Shown here: positions 1 through 10,839 of the stretch, piece by piece
Numbering within the stretch: the stretch's first letter is position 1
How the letters are laid out: the number at the start of each line of letters is the position of its first letter
Assembly: GCA_958510875.1 (NCBI GenBank)
Contig: OY294070.1
Location: forward strand, 121,190,703 to 121,254,702
Direction of reading: 5' to 3'
Source of the DNA: Endomychus coccineus
Taxonomy: Eukaryota; Arthropoda; Insecta; Coleoptera; Endomychidae
DNA length: 64,000 bases
The notes under the pieces: generated by a model
Databases searched by the model: none
What the model was told of the DNA's origin: nothing
The model's input: only the letters and a program-made list of their open reading frames with translations
Program-made: the position numbers and the translations under genes

Positions 1-1290
1 GAAGTTGTGGAAAAAACCGTCATATTTTGCTCCGGTTAATTATGTGACCATGATGAGACATTGCCGTCGGAAAATCCAGGTATTTACTTAGGCCTTATCA
101 ACTTTGCAGCTGAATTCAACGCTGTGCTTGCAATATATGTGAAAGGTTCTGGTTCAAAAGTGTTTAAAGGCGTCTCAAAAACTATTCAGAACGAATTGCT
201 GTATGCAATGTTGCAAGTTTTCAAGCAGGACATATTAAAAGAATCATCACCAGCATCAATTTGATTTAATTATTGAACGAGCAGCACAGTGCAATAAGAG
301 GTAAAAATTTTCTTTGCATATTTACAGTCATTTTCAAGCTTTTTTTCTCGATCGCCAAAATGAACGGTAATTCTTGATGAAATAGTCAAACGTAGATTAC
401 CACGCGCTCTTCCTACACGCTGGATTGTCAAAAGTCGAACTGTGAACACATTATTTCAACACCAGGATTTTTTCAAAGAATGTTTAGACAAAATTATTGA
501 CGAAGTTGGGATGAATTAAGTTACTATTAGTGAAGCAAGTGGTTTATTGAAACATTTGAATTGCCCGGAATTTTTCTACTGGTTGAAAATATTTCATTTC
601 ATCATGCCACATGTTGAAATAATATTTAATCAGACTCAAATACGCGGGATTGACAGTGCTCAACTGCAAAAGTCAATTGAACAATTCCAACAGCAAATTG
701 CTCGAATTAGAAATTCTACTGACAATGACAATAAAGAACGCAATAATGAAGGACCTGCTAGGAGAAGACAAAAAAAACGACAGCTGGAGATAACAGAGCT
801 GTTATTGCAAAGGAAGTAAGTTACACTATTTTATGTCAAATTATAGCGACCGATTTGATATTAGGGATCATTTAAGTGCAACAAAATTATTAGTCTCAAA
901 ATTTTCGAATTTACTGACATGCATTTCCACAAAAACATTTTGATGAAACTGTAAAATATTATCCCATATTGGACAGTGTAATTAAAAAGTGAACTTTCAG
1001 CAATTTATGAGCGCAATGACATGTGCGACGTATGTGGTATTTTGCTACTTTCAGTGTTCACAACAACCTAAAAAAGGTTTTGACGGAAACATACAAACTG
1101 TTGAATATTATTTGTACAACGCCCACATCGACAACACAATGTGAACGATGTTTTCTACCCTCATAAGCTAAAACTTTTCTGAGAAGCACAATGTCAGAAG
1201 ATCGACTGAACGCATTGGAGATCCTATCAATAGAAAAGGAGTTCGTCCAGACGTTTTTTCCAGCATGAGAAATAGGAGAAGGGATTTTAT
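1..1290 (+). pseudogene. hAT-like (DUF4371/ZMYM-type) transposase relic
   Basis: Three blocks on the same strand, in different frames, resemble one insect hAT-like transposase with a DUF4371 region. At 61-264 there is SENPGIYLGLINFAAEF followed by FKGVSKTIQNELL. At 547-819 there is FYWLKIFHFIMPHVEIIF and a lysine/arginine-rich stretch. At about 1100-1270 comes the hAT C-terminal dimerisation signature, TTPTSTTQCERCFSTL then TFLRSTMSEDRLNALEILS. In intact relatives these blocks form one reading frame. Here they are separated by stops and shifts, so the gene is dead. The 5' end lies before the window. I did not find a convincing 3' TIR. Family recognition is from memory of the motifs; hAT membership rests mainly on the last block. 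Confidence 0.75.
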
Positions 1291-1832
1291 GTACAAAAAA
1301 CAGGTAAGTTTTTTCTTGTGCACACCCTTTTTCATAATTCACGACCCGCCAATGGAAATACAAAATAAATCTTGTCAGCACAGACAAGTTAAACACAATG
1401 AAACAAATGTAAGAACTGAGTAAATTCCAGAAAACTGTAACTAAATCTTCAACAAGCGAATCTACCAGGGGAAAACGTCTAGACTACAATTCAAGATGAT
1501 ATTGTATTCGATGTCTATTATAAAACGTAACCATTTTATTTCATATGTAACCGGAAGAACTAAACGGGTGGAAATGATTTCAATCCAAACTTCAGATCAA
1601 CTGAACTAAATCCTCATGAACTTCATTTGAATAAATAAAATAGGTATTAAAAAAATTGGATTGAGTTATTGTTACTTTGTATACTCCATTTAAATCAAAT
1701 AAAAATGAAATTATGTTGTTGGATTCAAACGTTAAATAAACGATTTCGAATATCGCAGTTCATTTTTGAGATAATATATATAATGTATGTAATGGAAAAT
1801 TGTAATAAACAGTTTAATAAAATAAGCATATA

Positions 1833-2407
1833 GTGGAGTAAGCGTACGAAAAAAAAGCGGTTTGCGAAAATTTTGAGTAGAGCTTAGCCACCCAGAAAAA
1901 AGGTTTGTTTTGGTGGAAATATAAATAATCTGAGGTTTCTAAACCAGAAATTGAGAGAACCAAGTTTTTTGTTCAAAAAGTGTTTTTTGGACACTTTTGG
2001 GGTCAAATTTCCCATTTTGTTTATTTTTAACGACTTGAACTGCTAGTTAACGGACAATTGATATCCTTTCATTCTTGTGGTGTAATGAACCGTTAGTTAA
2101 AATTTCGTGAAGATCGAATCAACACCCCCCCCCCCCTTAAATAAATATATATCGTAAAAATGAATTTCTCATATCTCTGCCAAAAATGCATCGATTTGGC
2201 TCCAATTTTCACTGAAGGTTCATTACACCACAAAAATAAAAGGATATCATTTTGTCCCTTAATTAGCATTTTACGTTATTAAAAAAAATTAAAATGGAAT
2301 ATTCGACCAAAAAAGGGTCCAAGCTCTTTTTGCACCAAAACAAACATTTATTTCCGGGTGGCTAAGCTCTACTCAAAATCTTCTCCCAAAATCCAGGCTC
2401 ATTCCAC
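1833..2407. mobile_element. 575 bp MITE, TA target duplication
   Basis: The left end reads GTGGAGTAAGC and the right end reads GCTCATTCCAC, flanked by TA at 1831-1832 and 2408-2409. The arms share a block containing GAGTAGAGCTTAGCCACCC (about 1880-1900) with its reverse complement near 2357-2377, then continue more weakly inward. A second inner pair (CCTTTCATTCTTGTGGTGTA against TTACACCACAAAAATAAAAGG) shows that much of the element can fold back. No coding capacity is visible. A C-run of 11 sits at about 2125. The TA duplication suggests Tc1/mariner-type mobilisation. Confidence 0.7.
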
Positions 2408-2585
2408 TAATAGAGATATTTTTTATCCAATAAAATGTATTTTTATTCATTCAACTTAATAAGTATTTTTAGACTAAGGTGTGAAGACTGTAGTGCCTTG
2501 AATATAGGACAAACTGTACGCAGAGTATAATAAAATAAATCCCAGACGAAGCAGTTTGCAATATCTGAAATAAAATTATTTTATA

Positions 2586-3700
2586 GTTATAAAATCAAAA
2601 GCAACTATAGTTCTCCGGAGAACTTCGGAAAATGAACATTTGATTAAACTTTGATATAATTTTTTTTCTTCAGAAAATTGTAGTGAAAAATCTATGTAAT
2701 AATGATATTACTCGGTTATATATAAATAGTCTCTTTTTTCATATTATCAAAATCAACTTTTTTAGGGAAAAAAAATTTTGAATCTTGGATTTACTACAAA
2801 CCTGCGAGCTGTTCGTTTTGTTTTGAATTAGGTTTTTAAATTACTCAGCTGACGTTTTTTTTTCGAATGCACATATACGTTATATTAATTTGCATAATTT
2901 TATTTTAGGTAAGTTTTAATACAAATCGATATTTTATAGAGTAAACGTGTTTTTTAAATTAAAATATGAAAAAAACGTGATCTTACAGCCGCATCTCAGA
3001 TACTATCGCCAACATGCCAGTTCCTTTCCCTGTACATTCAAAGACAGCTGCTGTGTCCTCCGTACATAGAGATCATATAGTATAGAGGAGTAAAGCCCCG
3101 TCTTAACGCGAGAAGGTTTCAAAAACTTATCCGTTCACCACTCCGCGGACATTATAAGGTGACGTTCGAGCGTTACCTTTCAACTATTATGATGTATTAT
3201 GGTTACTTTATAATATCAGGTAACCAAATTTGTTTATAATATTTAATTTACACGCGGTCATCTAAGCGAGCGGTTGTAGGAGAGTAAGGGGAACGAGTTA
3301 AAATACAGCAGAGTGGGGTACGGATAACTCATCGCGTAAGATCGAACATGGTACGCAACGAATACATAGGCTATATACGGACTTTACTGCTCTATACTAT
3401 ATGATCTCTGTGCCTCCGTACGCGTTAATGTGTCCACGTCATATTGTGTATAGGATCTCTATGGTTCACGTACGCCACATCATCATTGATGCTTCAAAAA
3501 CTACTGCCTTTTTTTCACCCGCTTTGAAAGAGGTACTGTACATATCATAATAAAAGATACTTGAAATTCTTTATCATAATAATTGTCTAAAATGTTTTGA
3601 AAAACAAAATAACAAATAAAAATTGTCTTGTAAATATGTCAAAATTTCATTTTTCGGAGTTTTCCAGATGACTATATAGTTGCTTTTGATTTTATAACCA
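2586..3700. mobile_element. TIR element (about 65 bp arms), host of a nested hAT MITE
   Basis: The left arm, from 2586, contains TTATAAAATCAAAAGCAACT. Its inverted partner ends at about 3700. Both arms then read toward a TCCGGAAAACTTCGGAAAA-like block and diverge. TA dinucleotides flank both ends. The interior is AT-rich without a convincing reading frame, and it is split by the hAT-type MITE at 3065-3412. Without that insertion the element would be about 760 bp. The boundaries are approximate. Confidence 0.5.
3065..3412. mobile_element. 348 bp hAT-type MITE with 8 bp target duplication
   Basis: The termini are CATAGAGATCATATAGTATA and its inverted copy ending ATATGATCTCTGTG. The perfect 8 bp duplication CCTCCGTA flanks both sides (3057-3064 and 3413-3420). 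An 8 bp duplication with CA(G)AG-like ends is the hAT hallmark. No reading frame is seen inside, so it is non-autonomous. Confidence 0.82.
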
Positions 3701-3705
3701 TATCG

Positions 3706-4755
3706 GAATTATTGGAATGCACGTTTCAATTATAACGTGTTTCAATCATTAAACACTTCAATGTGTATTGTGTTTCCCGTTGTCAGCGACAAGCCGCTTT
3801 CAGAAGGAATATATATTTGTGCAGCACATTAATTGTATTGACGTTGCGTCGTAAAGGAGAAAATCCGGTTGTTCTACTCTTTTATGTTGTATCGAGTATG
3901 CGGTAAGAGAACGGATTATAAACAAACAAACACGGTATGTAGCTATTGTGGACCGCATGTGGCATTCTTGACATTTTTCCGCAGGTCATCTTTCTTGGAC
4001 CGTAGTCAACAGACCCCGGTTAGTCTTTCATTGTGTATCTACCGATTCGTCGTATCAACTGTGAAATATATATTGCTGAAATAAATAACTAGCATCGTTT
4101 TTATTAAAGTACGTAAATCAGAAACTGGTATACACATTATTACAGAATATTTATTTAGTAATAAAAAAGCACTGTCCCGCTTTTTATGTCCACGGAAGTG
4201 AAGTAAGATTTCGACGTTCGCGGTTGAATGTGTTGTAGAAAACCGTGTAAGTCGTTTACGTGACTTCATCCTCACTTAAGCGAATCGCCAGATCCGTACT
4301 GTCTAAAACCTGAGCTTTTCAAGTCACTTATTACCTAGCTGCTGTTTATTCATAGTTATTCCGGTTGAAAAATCCTGATGTTTGGTTAGGTTATTAAATT
4401 GTATTTGCTTCAAGCGACATATGCCCGAAAGTGGTACAATATGCAAATAAACTACTCAAAATTGTCTGTGGATCAAATAAGTTCCCCAAAATAATTGAAT
4501 TTTTCTAATAATTTGCAATAGAATTAGAATTATTTCTAGTTTACAGTTAAGTTGTATATGAATTTAATCTTATTTTGTTTACAGAAACCGACACGTTACA
4601 TCCAGGAGTGAAAAAATGCAATCTGTAACATGTGAATGTTTTTTCTTCGTTATTGGAAATTTCGTGTAAATAATGTCGGTTCAGTTCTTGTACTAAAATA
4701 ACACGATATGAATCGGCATCATTTATCCAGAAAAGAATGTTACGTGCTGTGGGCA
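3706..4755. other. AT-rich stretch without identifiable genes
   Basis: The small open frames at 3869-4084, 4039-4275 and 4547-4756 have no recognisable motifs, and I treat them as chance. Nothing else is supported here. Confidence 0.5.
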
Positions 4756-4759
4756 TGTT

Positions 4760-5040
4760 GGGAGTAGTGTGGTCTCTCCAATCAACGCACGAAGGCCTAT
4801 GAAGAATAGCAAAGCGACTTCACGAATGAAAGTTAACTTTAATAACCCGGCGCAACTGAAGAGCTACTGCACCTGAGCTTTGCCGCAAGCTCTTGAACGA
4901 AGTTGAAGTAACAATTTCTGACCAAACTGTCTACAAGCCAATTAAAGCTCCAGCTCTCAGATCAGGGAATCCCGCATCACGTTTAGCTTGGTTTGAAGAG
5001 CATGGTGACATGAATCAATTCAGTGGGTTCAAGTTCTATT
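4760..5040 (+). pseudogene. Tc1-like transposase N-terminal relic
   Basis: Conceptual translation with several stops gives ATAPELCRKLLNEV, then VTISDQTVYKPIKAPALRS, then ASRLAWFEEH. This follows the order seen in the paired helix-turn-helix part of Tc1-like transposases, where a DQTVRNRL-type recognition helix is followed by a RLAFAREH-type segment. The catalytic domain was not found downstream. This is a weak match, seen only as a motif order. Confidence 0.42.
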
Positions 5041-5044
5041 CCCC

Positions 5045-5789
5045 TTGTTAGTCAAAATGACCTCTCGTTGGGAGTCAAAGAAGTCATTATTACCATTTAT
5101 TTCAAGGCATGTTATTTGTGGAAGTTCCAACACATTTGATCATGTCATCATGATGCGTTTTTATCGTGATTTGTGAGCTATAGCAGTTTGCTTCTTGCTT
5201 ATCCTCTTTCATTACTGTATTGAAATTTTATTTTTATTCTTGCCCATGGGAGATGAGTTTCTACTTGTCTAAAAACACTGTCGATACCTGGAGCTCCTAG
5301 ATTGTTCTATCACAGATACTTTCTATGAACGCAGAATTGAAAATAATATGATCTAGATATCAAGTCACTTAGGCTTTTTCTTTTGGTGCCAATTTTGGCC
5401 GTAGGAACTATCTCAAAATGAATGCTCCAGAAACGTTGTTCTACCTGTTCCACTACTTACTAGGAAAACAATAAACCATAGAGTCCGTTCTCATTTCATC
5501 TTCTACTAGCCTAGAGCTGATGATTGAGTTATCATCTCGAGTAATTAAACTGACTACTCATTTTGACTCGCTTAGAAGATTTTGCGAAGAAAGACTACTG
5601 AAAAACATCTTTTTTTTATGTATCTTTAGCACACACGAATTGAAATTTCCATCTCTCCAGCTGGAAGAAATGGCGGCAGAACAACAACGGAAAAAATATA
5701 TGGCATGGCTCATTTAAATAAGATCATTACTAGAGGAGATGAATGCCAATCCGGTAAGAAGAAATGAGAACAAATGAAATAGTCGATGC
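5045..5789. other. No gene recognised
   Basis: AT-rich sequence between the Tc1 relic and the LINE 3' end. The open frame at 5520-5717 has no family signature. Confidence 0.45.
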
Positions 5790-6460
5790 GTAGCTCTAGA
5801 TCGAAGGGACAGAAACTGCCGTCGCACTCGCTAAAGCGGGGGTGGAAAAACCATTGATTGGACCAGAGCCAACCTGTGGCATTTCTCATGCCACAGCGAA
5901 ATCTGTAATCCAAAAATGGCTCGAGATAGAGCACCGTGCCTATTGGAGAGAACTGTCCCGTATGTCGCACTTCAAGCGGCTGATGGGAGATCTCCAGCAG
6001 CAACGAGTGAAAAATCTGCTGACGTTCAACAGACAAGAAATACGGAATCTTGTTGTATTTCTGACCGGACACGCCCCATGCAACAAACACCTCTACACGA
6101 TGGGACTGGTAGATCAGCCCATTTGCAGGGGTTGTGGCGTGGAAGATGAGACAGCTATGCATGTGCTGTGTCAGTGCACGGCATACACGGTTGGTCGTCG
6201 GTCATACCTCGGAGACGATGAGAGTACACCCGAGGAAATCAGAAGTATCCCCTATATCAGGCTACTGAAATTCATAGAATACACCGGACTGATGAGGAGT
6301 TAGAAACAAGTGAGGGCACAATAGAACTATAATGACTGCAGTGCTGTGGGACTCCCCTTAGGATGGAGAATCAACCTCACGGAGGGGTTTTAGTCGGTAG
6401 GAATCCGGCACACCCGGGGGCCCGAGGCGTCTATGCAGGATTTCCCCTCCTCTACGCAAA
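5790..6460 (+). pseudogene. 3' end of an RNase H-bearing LINE (5'-truncated)
   Basis: The frame ending at 6303 encodes the extreme C terminus of an RNase H-bearing LINE ORF2 (I/R1/LOA-like). It contains FLTGHAPCNKHLYTMGL, then a CCHC-like knuckle (CRGCGVEDETAMHVLCQC), then RLLKFIEYTGLMRS and a stop. Upstream it begins abruptly at EGTETAVALAKAGV, inside the RNase H tail, which is the usual 5' truncation from target-primed reverse transcription. After the stop is a GC-richer 3' UTR (about 6304-6455) ending in an A-run near 6460. A second, longer copy of the same family is at 62979-64000. The long opposite-strand frame at 5710-6162 is a shadow. Confidence 0.85.
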
Positions 6461-7603
6461 AAAAAAGCTCTAGATCGATGAAGAATCCCTAAATAATGGA
6501 AACATTCACTCCTAGCAATATCCTGGTCTCCATAAATTGAATAGGATCTATATATGTGAACAAGTTATCTTCTATGTAATATCTATAACCTAACGTAGTT
6601 TGACATTGATCAAGCTTTCTCATCGTGTGATTTTCCACGGGAATCAACTATGTAGATAGATTATCTTAGGTTGAGATCATCGCATGTTGGTTACATTGAG
6701 TGACGAATCGTTAATTGGAAGGTTATCGTAAATTTTAGTTGAATTGACGGCGTTAATCTGTTAGACAGTCCATGGGCGTGCAAATCACACCGCCGATCAG
6801 TTTTGATATTGGCTAAATCACACCTCTTTTATTCTGATGCATCCGAAAAAAATGACGGGATTCGGATTCTTAATAATCTAATAATTGTATAAGGAGACAA
6901 TAATGGTACCTGATCATCAAAACCTTACAAATAACATTTGGAATTCAGTTCGCAATTATTGTGGCCTTTGAGAAAAAAAAACCGATTTGACTGATCATAC
7001 ACGTAATCGCTTTTCAACAGGAAATTTGTTCCCATTTTACCTAGTTATATTACACTTCAGATTTGTAGATTTACGTAGTGCCTGATAATTTTTGAAAGCG
7101 GTAAAGAATAAACATTGGCGAGCAAATGACATAATTAAAAACACACACACAGCGCATGCTAAAATTCCAACACATTCTTTCAGATAAATCGCGTTTATAA
7201 TGAAAAACGTACATTACAAATACAAAAAGGTATGAACCGCACGACAAACAAACCCAGTGTTTCATAATGTAACTAATTTCACGACATGAAAGGATATTCA
7301 CAAAAGGATATGTATTTTTAATTTATTTGCACACAATAAATTAAAAACGAATTATAAAGCTGATTTTGGAACAGTTGGCAACACAACAGAGAATAAATTG
7401 ACTTGACAGCTGTCTATTGACAATTCACAATTCGTTGTAAATCTAAATAGTGTTTACAGAAAAATTTCTTCCCAGGACTACAATTTTATTTAAACTGAAA
7501 AATTAAGCTGTACGTCTATTTGTTAATCTCGACGAAACATGGATCTTTCGAAAATGGTACTGTCGGTCATTCTTGGCAAGATTGTAGCACTAAAACTGTT
7601 ATA
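6461..7603. other. No gene recognised
   Basis: AT-rich stretch with a short AC run near 7140. The frames at 7071-7301 and 7539-7739 carry no recognisable motif. A TA precedes the mariner end at 7604. Confidence 0.5.
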
Positions 7604-8157
7604 CGAGGTCTGGCTATTAAATAACGAGACTGCTTATGAGAAGAGTTTTATTTTAAAAATTATTCTACATCGAATGCTCCCCATTCGTTTTTTCCATTGG
7701 TCAAAGCAATGTTGGAAGTCTTCTTTTAAGAGCATTTAGCAGCTCCGCCGATATTCGCTTCACCTCTTCCATCGACTCGAGCCGGGTTCCTGTTAAGGCA
7801 GACTTGATTTTCGGAAACGGGAAAAAGTCACAGGATGCTAAATCAGGCGAGTACGGCGCGTGTTCGAGCACTGGAGTGCCTGTAGAGGCCAAATAACGCT
7901 TCATAGACAGCGTATTATGTGCAGAAGCGTTGTTGTTGTTGGGACCAACTTTGCCCAAAATTTCTTCATGTTCAACTCGTCATGTAAAATTTTTCTGACA
8001 GTTTCTTTATCGGCGATTACAGTCTCAGCAATCGCCCAAATGCTCATACGACGATATCCGCGCACAATTTCATTGATTTTGGTCACCGTTTGCATAGTTG
8101 AAACAAAGACAGGTCGACCTGGACGTTGATCATCTTCGGTGCTCTTAGTCGAGAAAA
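7604..8157 (-). pseudogene. Internally deleted mariner element
   Basis: The terminal sequence CGAGGTCTGGCTATTAAATA after a TA matches a common insect mariner inverted repeat. Reading on the minus strand, the N-terminal helix-turn-helix part is present (DQRPGRPVFV, then SIWAIAETVIADKETVRKIL, then DELNMKKFWAKLVP). It then jumps directly to the C-terminal part (NASAHNTLSMKRYL, VLEHAPYSPDLASCDFF). The segment that would carry the first catalytic aspartate is missing, and the second motif is damaged (NNASAH instead of DNAxxH). The other terminus is absent: at about 8158 the sequence passes into the foldback element. Confidence 0.82.
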
Positions 8158-9865
8158 TATAGCCGTAAAAAAGCCAAATGATCGAATTTTTTACTGGCAA
8201 CCTGTATCGAGATGCGGTTTTCGCCATTTGCTTCAGAAACACAATAGAATAAAATGTTACATATTTGTTTTACCAGGAAAAGCTTGGTTGCATTTGTGCA
8301 TACCAAAAATGCATCTAAATCATGCAATTTGCTGATCTGTGTAAATATTATATTGTCGCTCATCAAATATTGATCAAAATTGGCCAGAATTTGTTACTCG
8401 GGGGTTTTTGGGGTCGCTGATTACGAATTTGATGTTTTCATAATGCCAAGCTGCACCCTGGGGCAGATTTCAGGGGCTTGGGGTGGGGGATTTGCAATAT
8501 AAAGCGGAAATCATTCGGTATTTTATGGCAATTTTGGGATTTTTAAACACAAACTAAATGATGTTCGCTAACACAACTGCCCGGGGCAAGGTGGGGCAAT
8601 GTGGGGCACTTGGGACTATTATCGAATTTCAACCATCAAACCTAAGAACCTTGTTCTCTGTGGTAACGAAGTTTTGATGTTTGACAGTTGAAATTGATTA
8701 ACTGCCCCAGATGCCCCACGTTGCCCCAGAGGACACTCTGCCCCAGGAGCATCTGAGCTGAAAATGAAACTTGAATTCGTGTTCAGCGACCACAAAAACC
8801 CATGTGTAACGAAGTTTTGATGTTCGACAGTTGAAATTGATTTACTGCCCCAGATGCCCCCGTTGCCCCAGAGGACACTGCCCCAGGAGCATCTGAGCTG
8901 AAAATGAACCTTGAATTCGTGTTCAGCGACCACGAAAACCCATGGGTAACGAAGTTTTGATGTTTGACAGTTGGAATTGATTAACTGCCCCAGATGCCCC
9001 ACGTTGCCCCAGAGGACACTCTGCCCCAGGAGCATCTGAGCAGAAAATGAAACTTGAATTCGTGTTCAGCGACCACAAAAACCCATGTGTAACGAAGTTT
9101 TGATGTTCGACAGTTGAAATTGATTTACTGCCCCAGATGCCCCCGTTGCCCCAGAGGACACTGCCCCAGGAGCATCTGAGCTGAAAATGAACCTTGAATT
9201 CGTGTTCAGCGACCACAAAAACCCATGTGTAACGAAGTTTTGATGTTCGACAGTTGAAATTGATTTACTGTCCCAGATGCCACCGTTGCCCCAGAGGACA
9301 CTGCCCCAGGAGCATCTGAGCTGAAAATGAACCTTGAATTCGTGTTCAGCGACCACAAAAACCCACAGAGAACAAGGTTTTTAGGTTTGATGGTTGGAAT
9401 TCGATAATAGTCCCAAGTGCCCCACATTGCCCCGGGCACCTGAGTTAACGAACATCATTTAGTTTGTGTTTAAAAATCCCAAAATTGCCATAAAATACCG
9501 AATGACTGAGAAAATTTGAGGATTTCCGCTTTATATTGCAAATCCCCCACCCCAAGCCCCTGAAATCTGCCCCAGGGTGCAGTTTGGCATTATGAAAACA
9601 TCAAATTCGTAATCAGCGACCCCAAAAACCCCCGAGTAACAAATTCTGGCCAATTTTGATCAATATTTGATGAGCGACAATATAATATTTACACAGATCA
9701 GCAAATTGCATGATTTAGATGCTTTTTTTGTATGCACAAATGCAACCAAGCTTTTCCTGGTAAAACAAATATCTAACATTTTTTTCTATTGTGTTCCTGA
9801 AGCAAATGGCGAAAACCGCATTTCGATACAGGTTGCCAGTAAAAAATTCGATCATTTTGGCTATA
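8158..9865. mobile_element. Foldback element, about 505 bp arms around a tandem core
   Basis: The left arm at 8158-8663 is the reverse complement of the right arm at 9363-9865 with only scattered differences. The arms end in TATAGCC and GGCTATA. The left arm has a small extra GTAAAAAAGCC near its end. The arms enclose a core of about 700 bp made of tandem units. No transposase is visible, and the open frames across the arms mirror each other, as expected for a palindrome. The ends could be TAGCC with a TA duplication, but this is not proven. It is similar in plan to Drosophila FB elements, though there the short repeats sit within the arms. Confidence 0.8.
8664..9362. repeat. TGGGGCA-rich tandem array with alternating 143/140 bp units
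   Basis: A shared landmark (CAGTTGAAATTGATT or a close variant) occurs at 8685, 8828, 8968, 9111 and 9251, giving spacings of 143, 140, 143 and 140. Long units carry CCCCACGTTGCCCC and ACACTCTGCCCC; short units carry CCCCCGTTGCCCC and ACACTGCCCC. The array is thus a two-unit higher-order repeat of about 283 bp, with a final diverged unit. Each unit has four CCCC runs within about 45 bp. Frames shift between units, so the minus-strand open frames here are not protein genes. Confidence 0.85.
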
Positions 9866-10379
9866 ATTCCTCGACTATCTCTCGGCCTTCAGAAAACCGT
9901 TTATACCATTCGAAAACACGCGCACGAAATAGGCCTCTTTCAACAACTTATAGCACTTAACCAGAAATTTCAGATTGATCCGTTGCTCGTGTTTTTCGTC
10001 ACACATTGTTATCGGCCCGAGAAAAAAACACGTTCGTTTCTAACCTCTAAAAAATACTACTACAGCGACAAAAACGTGTTTTCGTACTGGAATAGTAGAC
10101 ACTTCCAGCTATCCAACGCTGCATTCGTTTCCCCCTACTCCTCTAGGACGTCTTCTGTGCGAACCGTAGCCCAAGCCTTACCTAAAGACTTATGGGGAAA
10201 TAGGGTGGCCCAGATTCGAGATCGAGGTCAGCTATTACAGGTTTTCCGTAGTTATTTTGTGATGATAATAGATATTTACGATATAAGTGTCGTAAAGATT
10301 CATATTACGAAATGAGATGGGAAATAACTCATTGAATATCGTAATATGAATTTACGATACGAATATAGTACATTATTAA
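9866..10379. other. No gene recognised; one hairpin
   Basis: The frame 9791-10315 begins inside the foldback arm and runs into unrelated sequence, so it is rejected as a gene. An inverted repeat at 10290-10357 (CGTAAAGATTCATATTACGA against TCGTAATATGAATTTACGA) can form a hairpin. Confidence 0.5.
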
Positions 10380-10546
10380 TTTTACCTACTACCAATAATG
10401 TTAATTATTTACTCAAAATTAGTCAATATTCCTGACATTAATGATATTAGAATCATGTAACAAGCAAGCGTTGCGCTCATTGTTGATTTATTTTGCGAAC
10501 TGTCAATTTTGACGCGTTCACATCAGTTTGGTATAATTGTATCGAT

Positions 10547-10756
10547 ATGAGTTCCGACTATGAAAGTGTGGATTCTGATATAGAACTGGCTGCAAATAAC
10601 GCAATACAAACCCTAGTACCCGGTAAATCCCGCAATAGATACGAAAAAGAATATAAGCGATTCGAAGACTGGTGCAGTTCAAAAAAAGTCCGTGATATAT
10701 CGGAGAAAATTAACTTTGACACGTTCATTCCAATTAATTTTACTTTACCGCACTAG
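10547..10756 (+). pseudogene. N-terminal fragment resembling Crypton/tyrosine-recombinase-like proteins
   Basis: The frame starts MSSDYESVDSD, followed by AIQTLVPGKSRNRYEKEYKRF and EDWCSSKKVRDISEKI. This is the pattern of the core-binding start of many insect tyrosine-recombinase-like (Crypton-type, ZMYM/KIAA-type) proteins, in which LxPxKSxxRYExxYxxFxxW is followed by the segment that enters the catalytic domain. The frame ends shortly after, at the palindrome, with no R-HxxR-Y domain. The fragment is therefore cut off at about 70 residues. Family assignment is from a single motif. Confidence 0.5.
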
Positions 10757-10768
10757 TGCGGTAAAGTA
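10741..10768. repeat. Perfect 28 bp palindrome
   Basis: Half-site TACTTTACCGCACT followed immediately by its reverse complement, with no spacer. It coincides with the stop codon of the recombinase-like fragment. Confidence 0.95.
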
Positions 10769-10839
10769 CCTCATTATGAAACTCACATCAGTGTCGTAAT
10801 GTTTGACATTACATATTGGTAGTAGGTAAAAGAATAAAA

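Larger units (their letters stand above)
10380..10831. mobile_element. Short element bounded by a 17 bp perfect inverted repeat
   Basis: TTTTACCTACTACCAAT at 10380-10396 is perfectly inverted at 10815-10831. Between the repeats lie a start-containing reading frame (10547-10756) and a perfect palindrome (10741-10768). I could not find a clear target-site duplication, so the 'element' status is inferred from the repeats alone. Confidence 0.5.

Noticed and set aside
5710..6162. 150-codon minus-strand frame opposite the LINE end (and its twin at 63529-63945)
   Set aside because: Shadow of the plus-strand LINE coding region, which has clear C-terminal motifs.
7539..7739. 66-codon plus-strand frame
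   Set aside because: It overlaps the mariner terminal repeat and transposase in antisense.
8619..9439. Overlapping minus-strand open frames with LRCSWGSVLWGNGG repeats
   Set aside because: They are translations of the tandem repeat core of the foldback element. The unit is not a stable multiple of three across units (143/140 bp), so no continuous repeat protein is encoded.
9791..10315. 174-codon plus-strand frame
   Set aside because: It starts in the arm of the foldback element and crosses its end into unrelated sequence, with no domain.
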